DNA of 64,000 nt from Berkiella_A sp963976875 (lineage in GTDB: Bacteria; Pseudomonadota; Gammaproteobacteria; Berkiellales; Berkiellaceae). Positions within the stretch are counted from its first letter, which is position 1; the number at the start of each line of letters is the position of its first letter. A program made the translations under genes and the position numbers. This document shows positions 17,921 to 27,273 of the stretch, piece by piece. The DNA lies in contig CAXBML010000003.1 of the NCBI GenBank assembly GCA_963976875.1, positions 1 to 64,000 on the forward strand. The letters are read 5' to 3'. The notes below the pieces were generated by a model. That model searched no databases, had not been told where the DNA came from, and worked only from the letters and a program-made list of their open reading frames with translations.

Positions 17921-19300
17921 ATGAATACAGCCTTCTCAAGCTTAGCCATTTCGACTAACATGCTTAAAACTCTTGATTCATTAGATTATCAGCATATGAC
18001 GCCTATTCAAGCGCAAACACTGCCTGATATCTTAAAGAGAAGAGATATATTAGCTCAGGCCATGACTGGGAGTGGTAAAACAGCCGCTTTTGGTATTGGC
18101 TTACTGTCTAAGTTAAATACTAATCAGCAATTTGTTCAAAGCTTGGTGTTATGTCCTACGAGAGAGTTGGCAGAGCAGGTCAGTCAGGAGTTGCGTCGTT
18201 TGGCTCGTTTGATACCTAATGCGCGCATAATGACATTATGTGGTGGTACACCTTTAAGGACCCAAGCCGTTTCATTAGAAAATGGCGCTCACATTGTTGT
18301 TGGTACACCAGGTCGTATTCTAGATCATTTAGGGCGGGGTATCTTAAAATTAAGCAACCTCTCGACTCTCGTATTAGATGAGGCCGATCGCATGTTGGAC
18401 ATGGGGTTTCAAGAAGAGCTTAATAAAATCATTTCAACATTACCCACTAAACGTCAGACTTTATTGTTTTCTGCAACCTATCCAGATGTTATACAACATA
18501 TCAGTCAAAAATATTTAGATAATCCTGTTGAAGTGCGTATAGACTCAATTCACAATGAAAGCACTATTAAGCAAGAATTTTACCAGGTTAATGTGTCTGA
18601 GCGTCAGAATGCTTTACTGGGCTTATTGTGCCATTACAAACCAGAATCTTCTATTATATTTTGTAATACAAAAATGAAATGCCAAGAAGTTGAGCGTTTT
18701 TTAAATGCATCCGGATTCCATGCATTATCATTGCATGGTGATTTAGATCAAAGGCAGCGTAATAAGATTTTAATTCAATTTGCCAATAAGAGCTGTGCTA
18801 TTTTAGTGGCCACTGATTTAGCGGCCCGCGGCTTAGATATAGATAGCTTAGCCGCAGTTATAAATTACGAATTGGCAGATTCAGCAGAAACGCATATGCA
18901 TCGCATTGGCCGCACAGGTCGAGCTGGGCATTCTGGATTGGCTTTGAGTTTATTTCAACCTTCTGAGGTCAGAAAACGAGAAGCAATAGAGGCGCATCAA
19001 GGGGCACCCATTGCATTAGGTTCAGTAGAATCATTAAATATTGATCCAGATTATAGCCAGCAAGCAAAAATGAAGACGCTTTGTATTTGGGGTGGGAAAA
19101 AGCAAAAATTACGCCCTGGTGATATTGTAGGCGCGTTGACTGGCTCAAAAGAAATTACCGCCAATCAAATAGGCAAAATCCAAGTCAGCGACACATCTTC
19201 TTATGTTGCAATCGAAAATAAACTTGCCAGCAAAGCGCGTCAACAATTGGAAAACGGTAAAATTAAAAATAGAAAATTTAAAGTGCAAATTATGGCATAA
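17921..19300 (+). CDS. dbpA: ATP-dependent RNA helicase DbpA
   Basis: From ATG 17921 the protein has 459 residues, the usual size. DEAD-box motifs in order: Q-motif MTPIQAQTLP, motif I MTGSGKTAA, PTRELAEQ, TPGR, motif II VLDEADRMLDMGF, motif III SAT, ATDLAARGLDI and HRIGRTGRAG. The last ~75 residues form the DbpA RNA-binding domain, which directs the enzyme to hairpin 92 of 23S rRNA during large-subunit assembly. An in-frame upstream TTG (17879) would add 14 residues without a typical helicase N-terminus, so the ATG is preferred. A strong terminator follows. Confidence 0.93.
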   Translation: MNTAFSSLAISTNMLKTLDSLDYQHMTPIQAQTLPDILKRRDILAQAMTGSGKTAAFGIGLLSKLNTNQQFVQSLVLCPTRELAEQVSQELRRLARLIPNARIMTLCGGTPLRTQAVSLENGAHIVVGTPGRILDHLGRGILKLSNLSTLVLDEADRMLDMGFQEELNKIISTLPTKRQTLLFSATYPDVIQHISQKYLDNPVEVRIDSIHNESTIKQEFYQVNVSERQNALLGLLCHYKPESSIIFCNTKMKCQEVERFLNASGFHALSLHGDLDQRQRNKILIQFANKSCAILVATDLAARGLDIDSLAAVINYELADSAETHMHRIGRTGRAGHSGLALSLFQPSEVRKREAIEAHQGAPIALGSVESLNIDPDYSQQAKMKTLCIWGGKKQKLRPGDIVGALTGSKEITANQIGKIQVSDTSSYVAIENKLASKARQQLENGKIKNRKFKVQIMA

Positions 19301-19319
19301 GCTGAGTATACGAAATATA

Positions 19320-19346
19320 AAAAAGGCGCTTGAAAGCGCCTTTTTT
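19320..19346. terminator. Bidirectional rho-independent terminator
   Basis: AAAAAGGCGCT and AGCGCCTTTTTT flank a TGAA loop: a perfect stem with an A-tract on one side and a T-tract on the other. It lies between the convergent dbpA and lipoprotein genes and can serve both. Confidence 0.88.
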
Positions 19347-19362
19347 ATGAAGAGTATATAGT

Positions 19363-19719
19363 TTATTTACTCGCCATTCTCGTACCACACCCTTTTTCTT
19401 GTGCTAAAGAAAGCAAATGGTCATGACGCATGCGGTAGGCATTAATTTCTTCTTTTTCTGCAGAGCTTAAGTCCATAAATAACCACATTGGCCATATGAA
19501 TAAACCGCCTATCCCTAAAGCCACATTTTTACCTGTTTTATCCGATTGCGGAATCAACGTTTGTATGTTGTTTTCAATTGAGCTCATTTCATATTGAATC
19601 ATAGAACAAGACTTATTATTGTCATTCATTTGTCGAACGGTAACAGGGTTGGCGGCACGACCAGCGCAACCCGCTAAAATTGCAGATACACATAATAAAG
19701 AGATGGCTTTGTAAAACAT
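19363..19719 (-). CDS. Small lipoprotein of unknown function
   Basis: Starting at the ATG at 19719 gives 118 residues with a clean lipoprotein signal (MFYKAISLLCVSAILAGCAG, Cys18). The mature part has a coil-like stretch, one hydrophobic patch (VALGIGGLFIWPMWLFMDL, about 70-88) and a charged C-terminal helix. An upstream in-frame ATG at 19809 would hide the signal behind 30 residues and is unlikely. Probably anchored in the envelope; family not recognised with certainty. Confidence 0.75.
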   Translation of the reverse strand: MFYKAISLLCVSAILAGCAGRAANPVTVRQMNDNNKSCSMIQYEMSSIENNIQTLIPQSDKTGKNVALGIGGLFIWPMWLFMDLSSAEKEEINAYRMRHDHLLSLAQEKGCGTRMASK

Positions 19720-19962
19720 TTTTTTATCCCAAAAGTTTGTAGGTAAGTTTTCACACATTTGTGCGGTAGGTGAATATATCAGGCAGGGGAAAATTGTCAA
19801 TGCCATCATCTAACTTAATGAACAGGTGTCAATATATATAAGTAATTACTAATAGCTTCAACAAAGCCAGTTTGCTAAGATAAAATATTGATTAATACAA
19901 ATCAAAATAAAAATAACTTGTAATTACACAAGCGTTAGGACTGTTAGGCTGGGGAGCTTATT

Positions 19963-21741
19963 ATGATTCTGTCAAAAAAAGACGCTGCAAATGTCATTCA
20001 ATACTTTAGTGAAAACCCTGATGAAATCAAGCTAAAAAAAAATCACACTTATCGATTGCATGATGGGACGGAAATTAACATTCTACATTCCATTTTAAAA
20101 ACAACCGGAACAACAGGCAAAATAGCATACTATGAATTTGATAAGACATTGGGCCAGGGCGCTTATGGTATTGTCAAACTAGCACGTGATATTAGCACTG
20201 GTGAAGCGGTTGCAATTAAAGTGCAACATGCCTATGAAAAAGGAGAAACTGAGCAAGCTAATTTTGCAACCAACCTTAAAAACGAAGAAGCTTTTATGGC
20301 GGATCCAATGGTTAATCTATTGCTGGGTGGGCAAGTCCGAGAAGGAGGGGCCAGAGAATTTTCAGGTTCTGATTATCAAAAAGGCGAAAATGTTAAAAAG
20401 TACTATTCTGTACAAAAATTATTGAAAGGAGCGGATCTTTCTGACTTAATTGCAAGAGTGGCAGATGTAGACACTGGTGGGACAGAATCAATTATGCGGG
20501 CAGAAACATCTGCAGCTCCTATTTTATCTGTAAATAAAGAAGTCTCGGAAAAAATAGAAGCGTTAGAAAGTAGTGAAAATGATCCGGATTATAGTACAAC
20601 TGTTTTTAACACGGCAGTTTATAACACTGCTATATATAGTACTTTTCAAGCAGCGACAATGCAGGCGGGCGTTGATACGACTAAGCTAGCTGTTCCATCA
20701 AGTTTTATGGCACTACTATCTGGTGGTGTAAAGGGGGAGCGGAAAGTAGAAGCAACTGATTTAGTCAAAGCGATCGCAACGGAAGATTTGTTGTCTCTTC
20801 ATAGAATGTTTAAAAATATAACTACGAATCTTGCGGCGATACATGCTGCAAACATTTTACACTTAGACATCAAGCCTGAAAATATCAAACTAGACCCCGA
20901 GACTTTAGACGTCACAATTTTTGATTTCGGTGTCAGTAAAAGACTAGAACCAGATCAAGTGAAAATTATCACTGCAGAAGCTGCGGGCACACCTTATTTT
21001 ATGGCGCCAGAAACCAAAGGTTTCGGTTCAATGCCAGAGTTTTCAGATAAAGCAGATATTTTTAGTTTAGGTAAGAGCTTTAAACAAATAATCGAATCAA
21101 AATTTATGGCTGGAAAATTGCTAGCACTTGCCTTTGAGTTTAATAACCCTGATGGCCTGCTTAATACTTCTATATTAAATGAAAGTGCTAAATTGATTGG
21201 TCGGATGTTAAGTGCGGAGCCTGAGGAACGACCTAACGCATTGGCTGTATTAAAGAGAATTAATGATATAGAAGATTTATTACTGACGCAAACCGCTAGG
21301 CTCATTCTAACAGAGGTTAATGAAAGTACAATTGCACAAGCTTTACATATTCAGATGATGAGTAAAGGCGCTTGCTTGTCCCCAACCGAAGCGGTTAAAT
21401 TTATCAGGCAAGCTTCAGGCAAAGACTCTAAAGCTTTACGAGAACAAGTGAAAGCAATATCTTCAACAATGGGGAATTTTTCAGATCTCAGTATTGTTCA
21501 GCAAATTCAATCAGAGGCATCAAAGCTTGATTCTTTGAAAGATGAGATTGTGTCTGTAGAAGATCCCTATTATGTGATGCAAAAAAGTAAGAATTTTTCT
21601 ACAGCATTTGATGCTTTAAAAGCACAGAAACCTAATTTAAGTAAAGGTGAGGCCGTTGAATTTGCGAGGAAATGCACAAAGTCTAAGCTATGTGATCGTA
21701 GAACCGCACAAGTCGTTCTTTCAAAGTCTGGTTATATCTAG
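19963..21741 (+). CDS. Eukaryotic-like Ser/Thr protein kinase
   Basis: A 592-residue protein. Kinase motifs: Gly-rich loop LGQGAYGIVKLA (64-75), catalytic Lys88 in VAIK, catalytic loop HLDIKPENIKL (300-310, HxDxKxxN), DFG at 321-323, GTPYFMAPE ending at 350. All catalytic residues are present. Between the hinge (about 146-163) and the helix before the catalytic loop (from about 265) is an insertion of roughly 100 residues with short Tyr/Thr-rich repeats (STTVFNTAVYNTAIYST). The C-terminal ~200 residues are helical and not recognised. No transmembrane segment or PASTA domain, so it is unlike bacterial housekeeping PknB kinases; a host-directed effector is a fair inference. Confidence 0.9.
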   Translation: MILSKKDAANVIQYFSENPDEIKLKKNHTYRLHDGTEINILHSILKTTGTTGKIAYYEFDKTLGQGAYGIVKLARDISTGEAVAIKVQHAYEKGETEQANFATNLKNEEAFMADPMVNLLLGGQVREGGAREFSGSDYQKGENVKKYYSVQKLLKGADLSDLIARVADVDTGGTESIMRAETSAAPILSVNKEVSEKIEALESSENDPDYSTTVFNTAVYNTAIYSTFQAATMQAGVDTTKLAVPSSFMALLSGGVKGERKVEATDLVKAIATEDLLSLHRMFKNITTNLAAIHAANILHLDIKPENIKLDPETLDVTIFDFGVSKRLEPDQVKIITAEAAGTPYFMAPETKGFGSMPEFSDKADIFSLGKSFKQIIESKFMAGKLLALAFEFNNPDGLLNTSILNESAKLIGRMLSAEPEERPNALAVLKRINDIEDLLLTQTARLILTEVNESTIAQALHIQMMSKGACLSPTEAVKFIRQASGKDSKALREQVKAISSTMGNFSDLSIVQQIQSEASKLDSLKDEIVSVEDPYYVMQKSKNFSTAFDALKAQKPNLSKGEAVEFARKCTKSKLCDRRTAQVVLSKSGYI

Positions 21742-21752
21742 CCAAACAAGCC

Positions 21753-21780
21753 AACGCGCTTGAGTCTTCTCAAGTGCGTT
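21753..21780. terminator. Hairpin between convergent genes
   Basis: AACGCGCTTGAG (21753-21764) pairs with CTCAAGTGCGTT (21769-21780) around TCTT, with one G-T pair. It lies between the kinase gene and the opposing outer-membrane protein gene. The flanking T-tract is poor, so strength is uncertain. Confidence 0.6.
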
Positions 21781-21788
21781 GTTATTGA

Positions 21789-22547
21789 TTATGCGAGTAG
21801 ATTTTCAGGGAACTGATAAAATACGCCTAAACTGAAAAAAGTGCTATTTTTTAGTTTTGCTTCATAATAATGAGCCGGAATATTGGGTGGTGGCAAGATT
21901 GGATCCGCCAGTGTTTTAGCAGAAAGCTTTGATGTATTTTCCCAAGCAACTTGTGCTCTCATACCAAAGCATTTCATAAACATGTGCTTTAAGCCTAGAG
22001 AGGCTCTAAAGACAGCTTTATGATTTGTGTTCCACTCCACTGGGAAAGGCATCGTTTCATCTTGTATAGGATCGGAGGAAAACTGACGCGAGCTAAAATG
22101 CATTTTGAGGAAAGAAGCACCTAAGCCTAAAAATGCTGTTGTATTTTCCCACACGGGATATTCACCAATTAAGTGTAAAAACCACCCATCAACTTGGCTT
22201 TTAGCTACGTGATACAAAGCCTGATCAATAGTGTTTAAACTTAGGGTTGTATCAAAGCCTAAAACAGGTTCATTCGGATTATAAAATGGGTCTTTATGTT
22301 TTTTATTAGATTTTAGTCGACTGCCCTCAATACTAAATACATCAGTAAGTGAGGTGCCTATAAAAAGGTTTGGAGCTAGGTAATCATCCTGAAAATGTTT
22401 ATCGCCATATTTGTCTTCCATCGGCAAGTGGCGGGCTTGCAGGTCTACACCAATGTAAGGCTTTACGTTGGGGGCCCACATTTAAGCAGAGCTTAGAGGG
22501 CAATATATAAAACTAAGAATAGCTATTAGTTTAGCAGAGCGACACAT
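21789..22547 (-). pseudogene. Outer-membrane beta-barrel protein gene with a stop after the signal peptide
   Basis: On the minus strand an ATG at 22547 starts a typical Sec signal peptide of 21 residues (MCRSAKLIAILSFIYCPLSS then A). The very next codon is TAA (22484-22482). In the same frame the sequence continues with MWAPNVKPYIGVDLQARHLP and 230 residues in all, with alternating hydrophobic strands (FLHLIGEYPVW, TAFLGLGASFLKMHF) and a C-terminal strand ending TFFSLGVFYQFPENLLA, as in small outer-membrane porin-like proteins. Translation from the ATG directly after the stop (22481) would give a protein without export signal. So the gene is broken by one codon, or the base is a sequence error. 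Upstream AAAGAAAG precedes the 22547 start. Confidence 0.65.
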
Positions 22548-22640
22548 ATCTTTCTTTTCCTTGATGATACTGTGATGGATATTTAAAGCTTATGTGAATA
22601 TACCAAAAGTTTATGAATTTTGCTATTGGGCTTCTGGTGG

Positions 22641-23876
22641 TCAGTAGTCAACTTCAACTTCATCTTCAGGTACGGCACTTTGAGTTGTCTGACACGAAAT
22701 ACCAGATCGTTTTAATAAGATAGAGCAGCACTTCAAGCCTAATATGGCTAAAATATTAAGTAAAAATGCGGTAATTAAGAGTACAGAGAATATTTCATCT
22801 GAATATACGCCGGTAGATAAACCTAAAGAGGCTAAAATAAATGCCATTTCAGCTCGACCACACATACCAACACCAACAGTTAAAGCCTCAATCCAAGAGA
22901 GTCCTATTAGCTTTGCCATTCCCCCGGCACTGATGATTTGCCCAAAGAAGCATAAAGAAGTTAAAGCAAATATTAGGGATAAGTTTGCCCCTTCAAAAAC
23001 ATTCGTATTTAAATGGAAGCCTAAGGAAATAAAGAATATGGGCCCTAAAAAGGAATAAGAAAATGCAAATATTCTATCTTTGACACGTTTGAACAATATG
23101 GGATCGGCAACTTGTTCTTCAAAAAATAGTCCAGCAATATAAGCCCCTAAAATAATATGCAAACCTAAAAATTCAGCAAATAAACCAGCCCCTAAACTGA
23201 TAGCTAGAATAAAGGTGAACCCTTTACCATTACGATTCCTAAAAGGATAAGTGAATTTAGGATAAAGGTAATATCCAATAGCAAAAGAAATTGCAAAAAA
23301 CAGTATGACTTTACCAAACATAAACCCAAGATCAAGCAGCTGTAAATTTTCACCACTAATCGTGGCTGAGACAAAAGAGAGTAAAAATAATGAGACAAAG
23401 CTATCAATCATACTGGATGCAACGATAACTTGCGCCATGGTTGTATTTTGTAATTTGAGCTCTCTTAGTGTCTTGATAGTGACAACAACGGCTGTTGCGG
23501 TTAATACCAGTCCAATGAAGATAGCCGTTTGCCAAGGTAGGCCAAAATAGAGTGCACAGCTTGTGCTAACAGTGAAAGGGACAATAGCACCCAAGAGGGC
23601 GACACCCCAAGAACGTTTTAAAGCGGGGAAAAAGTCTCTGGGGCGCGTATCTATCCCGGTGTGCAGCATTAAAAAAAAGATACCCATTTGAGCCAGAGTA
23701 TCAATAACCTCATTTGGCTCAACCCAACCTAGTAAAGCTGGTCCTAGAACAATCCCGACGACAAGCTCACCCATAATGGTTGGTAACCCGATTTTGCTTA
23801 AGAGCACAGCAATGCTCCAGACGAAAATCATCAAAACAAGTAATTGGTGAAATATACTTTCGGTAATAATTTCCAT
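22641..23876 (-). CDS. Cation:proton antiporter, CPA2 family
   Basis: Starting at ATG 23876 gives 411 residues beginning MEIITESIF, with about twelve membrane segments and nothing else (no C-terminal TrkA-N or USP domain). Conserved family features: LPTIMGELVVGIVLGP early, a LHIILGAYIAGLFF segment and GMCGRAEMAFILASLGL late. This family exchanges Na+ or K+ for protons at the inner membrane, for pH and ion homeostasis. The longer frame up to 23984 adds an unusual Leu/Tyr-rich extension and is less likely. The short tail ends in acidic residues (EDEVEVDY). Confidence 0.88.
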   Translation of the reverse strand: MEIITESIFHQLLVLMIFVWSIAVLLSKIGLPTIMGELVVGIVLGPALLGWVEPNEVIDTLAQMGIFFLMLHTGIDTRPRDFFPALKRSWGVALLGAIVPFTVSTSCALYFGLPWQTAIFIGLVLTATAVVVTIKTLRELKLQNTTMAQVIVASSMIDSFVSLFLLSFVSATISGENLQLLDLGFMFGKVILFFAISFAIGYYLYPKFTYPFRNRNGKGFTFILAISLGAGLFAEFLGLHIILGAYIAGLFFEEQVADPILFKRVKDRIFAFSYSFLGPIFFISLGFHLNTNVFEGANLSLIFALTSLCFFGQIISAGGMAKLIGLSWIEALTVGVGMCGRAEMAFILASLGLSTGVYSDEIFSVLLITAFLLNILAILGLKCCSILLKRSGISCQTTQSAVPEDEVEVDY

Positions 23877-24037
23877 CTGATTAAAAGTGCAGTCTCTTTG
23901 GGTTAAGAATCTATAAAGAATCAATATTAATAATAAGAAGTGTAATAAATATAGTATATATTTGTTAAATAAATAACAAAACATTTCTTGATTTATTTTG
24001 GCAGTTCTAATTTTTATATCGGATTAAAATTAATTAG

Positions 24038-24056
24038 TTTTATAGTGGGTGTCCTG
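24038..24056 (+). repeat. Single GGGTGTCC repeat motif
   Basis: TTTATAGTGGGTGTCCTG matches the lead-in and core of the motifs at 1002-1027 and 3867-3894 (consensus TTATANTGGGTGTCC). It is 20 kb from the others and lies in the 319-bp gap between the antiporter and the next gene; the rest of that gap holds nothing I recognise. Confidence 0.45.
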
Positions 24057-24195
24057 TTAACTTCTCAGGAAAGGGGTTTAACGGATAAGTGGTGCTGCCT
24101 TGTTAGTTACTATTCATTCAAACTAAAATGCTTCTATTTTGTGAGGTAATCATCTATTGTACATATGAATAGTGTATTTATATGGAGTAATTCGA

Positions 24196-24861
24196 ATGGC
24201 AAAGTTTGGGCCTTCTTTAGTTTTTAGTGATGAGTCAAATGCTGTTTCAGCAGAAACCATTGCTTATATCAGTTCTCAGTCTGAAATACATATGCTGAAT
24301 ATTTTGCATAGGACAATGAATATTAAGCAAATGGTTGACTTGACTGCGTATATATCAGCTGGAAGTAAAATTCATAATTTAAATATAAAGTTAAGAGAAC
24401 CTTCAGGAGAAAGAGGATTCGCTTTGGCTGTTCGAAATTTAGCTCAGGCAATTTTAGTGTCAGGCAATATATCTGATTGTAATATTCAAATTAAGGCGCT
24501 TGCATTTGATTTAAATTGCCCAACCAAAACTAAATTAGGGGAAAATTTTAAGGATGTACCTGATGAAGCCGCGCTTTTAGATTTCTCTCAAAGTGAAGGG
24601 CCTGAGTCGTTAGAAGAGCGAGATGAGCTACATGATATCTCTGATGCCTTAGGGGAGTTTTCTAATACAGTTGCCGCATTGCCAGGACAAGCGGCTAATG
24701 GATTGTTTAACTTGTATCAGCAAATGGGCAACTTATCTCTTGGAGGTATGGTGCCATCTATTCCGGTTGTTCCTAGTTTTTCATCATGCATGGTGCCGTG
24801 CATGCCATCCGATGAACAACAAGATCAAGAGCAACAAAGAAAAGAGAAAAAACTTAAGTAG
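24196..24861 (+). CDS. Hypothetical protein, 221 aa
   Basis: Not recognised. Start at ATG 24196 is supported by TATGGAG 10 nt upstream; the longer frame from 24172 has no such site. Soluble, with an N-terminal region of alternating strands and helices (IHMLNILHRTMN, IHNLNIKLREPSG, DCNIQIKALAFDL), an acidic middle (EGPESLEERDELHD), a hydrophobic Pro/Val stretch near 185-200 and a Gln/Lys-rich end (DEQQDQEQQRKEKKLK). The three IHxLNI-type strands could be an internal repeat. A terminator follows directly. Confidence 0.65.
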   Translation: MAKFGPSLVFSDESNAVSAETIAYISSQSEIHMLNILHRTMNIKQMVDLTAYISAGSKIHNLNIKLREPSGERGFALAVRNLAQAILVSGNISDCNIQIKALAFDLNCPTKTKLGENFKDVPDEAALLDFSQSEGPESLEERDELHDISDALGEFSNTVAALPGQAANGLFNLYQQMGNLSLGGMVPSIPVVPSFSSCMVPCMPSDEQQDQEQQRKEKKLK

Positions 24862-24870
24862 TTATTAATC

Positions 24871-24904
24871 TAAAGAAGCAGCGTACGCTGCTTCTTTAGG
24901 TTTT
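24871..24904. terminator. Bidirectional terminator
   Basis: TAAAGAAGCAGCG and CGCTGCTTCTTTA form a perfect 13-bp stem around TA (24871-24898), followed by GGTTTTAT. It sits between two convergent genes (stop at 24861, stop at 24935). Confidence 0.8.
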
Positions 24905-24934
24905 ATCATTAGTTTGAATATTGTCGTTTAGTTG

Positions 24935-25471
24935 CTAGGCTATTATACCGGCTTCTTGCAGCGCCGATGTAATGCCAAGCGTTTTCATATCAGTCATTTT
25001 ATCTGGGAATATTAAACCATGGGTATGATCTATTTCATGTTGGATGATACGTGCCTCAAACCCTGTGACTTTTTTATGGATGAGTTGACCATCATGATCT
25101 AAGCCTTGAATTTCTATCCAATCATGTCTGGGGACTTGTCCGCGCACGGTGGGTAAGCTTAAGCACCCTTCGTAAGCATTAATTAGGGTTTCACTTTTTT
25201 TTACAATTTCAGGATTAAGAATGACTGTCTTAGGAATGGGGGCTTCACTAGGGTACCTAGGATTTTGATCAAAGCCATATACAATGACTCGGAGTGGAAC
25301 GCCAATTTGAATGGCCGCTAGGCCCACACCATTTTTTTGTTCCATAGTTTGAAACAATAAGTCAATTAAATCAGATAAAGCGGCTGTGTGAAAGTTAACA
25401 GATGTAACGCGTTTAGAGGGAGCACGCAACTGAGGTGTGCCGGCTAACAATATTTTGGGTTGTTGGCTCAT
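24935..25471 (-). CDS. def: Peptide deformylase
   Basis: A 178-residue metalloenzyme that removes the formyl group from the N-terminal Met of new proteins. All three family motifs are present: GVGLAAIQIG (48-57), EGCLSLP (101-107, metal ligand Cys103) and QHEIDHT (144-150, ligands His145 and His149, catalytic Glu146). It is not next to fmt or other translation genes, whereas many bacteria have def-fmt together, so a second copy elsewhere is possible. Confidence 0.94.
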   Translation of the reverse strand: MSQQPKILLAGTPQLRAPSKRVTSVNFHTAALSDLIDLLFQTMEQKNGVGLAAIQIGVPLRVIVYGFDQNPRYPSEAPIPKTVILNPEIVKKSETLINAYEGCLSLPTVRGQVPRHDWIEIQGLDHDGQLIHKKVTGFEARIIQHEIDHTHGLIFPDKMTDMKTLGITSALQEAGIIA

Positions 25472-25547
25472 AAACTAAACTTAGATTGATTATTTCAGAC
25501 TACCACTTTACCATGGCTCTATCTGATAGTTAAATTTGTATAAATAT

Positions 25548-25946
25548 ATGATTGATTTTCAAAGTTTCGAGCTTCCGACTAGCCCAAATAGTTATTATGT
25601 TGCACCTGCAAAATTTTCCCAAGCCGTCCCTAATCAAATTAGCCCAACTTACAATATGGATGTTGCTAGTTTGCTTGAGTTTTGGCAAGCGATGTTAACA
25701 CAACAGCCTAGAGTGACATTATTAGCAAAATCTGAGTATCAATATTCGTATGTACAACGTACAAAATGGTTAAGATTTCCTGATTATATTGATGTGAGAT
25801 TTATTGCGATATCAGACGAGCAATCAACAATTGCTATATTCAGTCGATCTAAGTACGGGTATTCTGATTTAGGCGTGAATAAGAAGCGTGTCACTTTATG
25901 GCTAGATAGCCTAGCAAATGAGATCAAAGAGAAAAATAAAGATTAA
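25548..25946 (+). CDS. Hypothetical protein, 132 aa (DUF1499-like possible)
   Basis: Begins MIDFQSFELPTSPNSYYVAP from the ATG at 25548; an in-frame TTG at 25536 would add four residues. The pattern of an N-terminal SPNSYYVAP segment and strands with VDVRFIAISDEQSTIAIFSRSKYGYSDLGVN resembles proteins annotated as DUF1499, in which a Ser-rich, Arg-containing C-terminus is typical (SRSxxGxxDxGxNxxR is visible here). No signal peptide. Function unknown. Confidence 0.65.
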   Translation: MIDFQSFELPTSPNSYYVAPAKFSQAVPNQISPTYNMDVASLLEFWQAMLTQQPRVTLLAKSEYQYSYVQRTKWLRFPDYIDVRFIAISDEQSTIAIFSRSKYGYSDLGVNKKRVTLWLDSLANEIKEKNKD

Positions 25947-25994
25947 AATATAGATTAAAATCAAACAGCACAATCGACTGTCGTACGCAAGGGA

Positions 25995-26777
25995 CTAGTC
26001 CCCATTCACTGACCAATTATATCGAATATTAGGTCTGACTTTTGTTCCTTTGAGTTCAGGCCTGAATTCAAGAATAAATTGCTCAATGCCACCCGATTTT
26101 TGAAAATCGTCTTCAAACCACTTGAATATTTTTGAGACTCGAATGCGAGAGCGTCCCATTTTAAGGCCTTTGTATGGATCATCTAAAAACTGTAATGTTT
26201 GTTCTTGTAATTGCTGATTTATCTCAGAAGCCATATAGGGCTCCCGTCTAAGATTTGGGCAACTAATGGAGGCGCAGTTAATAGCAAAATGTATTCTGGG
26301 CTCACCCAAGGTTCTAATTATTTTATCCTCTAGAAACTGTAAGGAGACCATTTGGCCACCAATTTTACCTATTGGTTTTTTCCAAACGGGTTTAAACAAT
26401 GAGCCAGCCTTTTTTATGCTTGTTAGCGGCCAATGATCCACAATCATTTTTATCGCCAAGATATTATAAGCATTAATGTAAAAAGCGAGTTTTTCTGAGC
26501 GAGAATCTAACTGTGCAATGGGGTAATTTTCTATCAGGCTGACGACTTGAGGGAAGAGACTATCATTTTTAATCGCGCTATAATTTACCCAATGTAATGT
26601 GCCTTTTTCATAGGGCTTGGATACCACGTGTTTATTTAAAAGCTCTGCATAAGGTTGCCAGTTAGGTTCTGCCGCATAGGCCTGAAAATTGGTTAGATAT
26701 ACCAGGATTAAGAGCAAGGATTGAGCGAGAAATGTACAGGGGTTTAAAGCCTTACTCATAATTTTGTTAACCAACAT
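25995..26777 (-). CDS. DUF547 protein, exported
   Basis: A 260-residue protein with an N-terminal signal peptide (hydrophobic about 17-33, ending YLTNFQAYA). The DUF547 hallmarks are visible: EKLAFYINAYNILAIKMIVDHWP, then FLEDKIIRTLGEPRIHFAINCASISCPNLR with the conserved Cys pair and PYMASEINQQLQEQ. The biochemical role of the family is not known. The stop codon overlaps a perfect 12-bp palindrome GGGACTAGTCCC (25991-26002). An alternative ATG at 26759 would still keep the signal sequence. Confidence 0.85.
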   Translation of the reverse strand: MLVNKIMSKALNPCTFLAQSLLLILVYLTNFQAYAAEPNWQPYAELLNKHVVSKPYEKGTLHWVNYSAIKNDSLFPQVVSLIENYPIAQLDSRSEKLAFYINAYNILAIKMIVDHWPLTSIKKAGSLFKPVWKKPIGKIGGQMVSLQFLEDKIIRTLGEPRIHFAINCASISCPNLRREPYMASEINQQLQEQTLQFLDDPYKGLKMGRSRIRVSKIFKWFEDDFQKSGGIEQFILEFRPELKGTKVRPNIRYNWSVNGD

Positions 26778-26923
26778 AAGTTAAATTTAATCATTAACTA
26801 ATTCTAAAATAGATATGCTTTTTATGTAAAGTATGGATGGGGGGTAGGTGCCTGCTTGAAAAACTTTGTTTAGTCTCCATGCTTTATGTATAGTGGATAC
26901 CGAACTTACATAGCAGGAAGATT

Positions 26924-27136
26924 ATGAGTAGTATTAAAAAACGTGCATTGGAACAAATCGAAAAAGAGTTGTCTAACTCCATTCGGCTAGATATTCCGAA
27001 ACTTAAGAAAGCTTTAGAGAAATCAAGAGTAACGCATTCAGAGGTTTTTGAGCACATTAATGATCCGTCTGAAGATTCTATTTTACATAATTTGGTATTA
27101 TTAGCTTTACCTAGCCCGTCGCAAAAAATACATTAA
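26924..27136 (+). CDS. Hypothetical small protein, 70 aa
   Basis: ATG at 26924 is preceded by GCAGGAAGATT, a good ribosome binding site. The product is mostly one or two charged helices (SIKKRALEQIEKELSNSIR, IPKLKKALEKSRVTHSEVF). No membrane segment. Not recognised. It is separated by ~140 bp from neighbours on both sides. Confidence 0.55.
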   Translation: MSSIKKRALEQIEKELSNSIRLDIPKLKKALEKSRVTHSEVFEHINDPSEDSILHNLVLLALPSPSQKIH

Positions 27137-27273
27137 GTTCTTTAATTTTTTATTCACCCCTCCCCACAAAAAGGTGAACAACCAAATGTTGACCCAATCT
27201 TAAATGCTGTTAATATCTATAGCGTTTGAAGTCAACAGTTTGTTGGAAGTATTAATTAAAGAAGGAAGTTATT

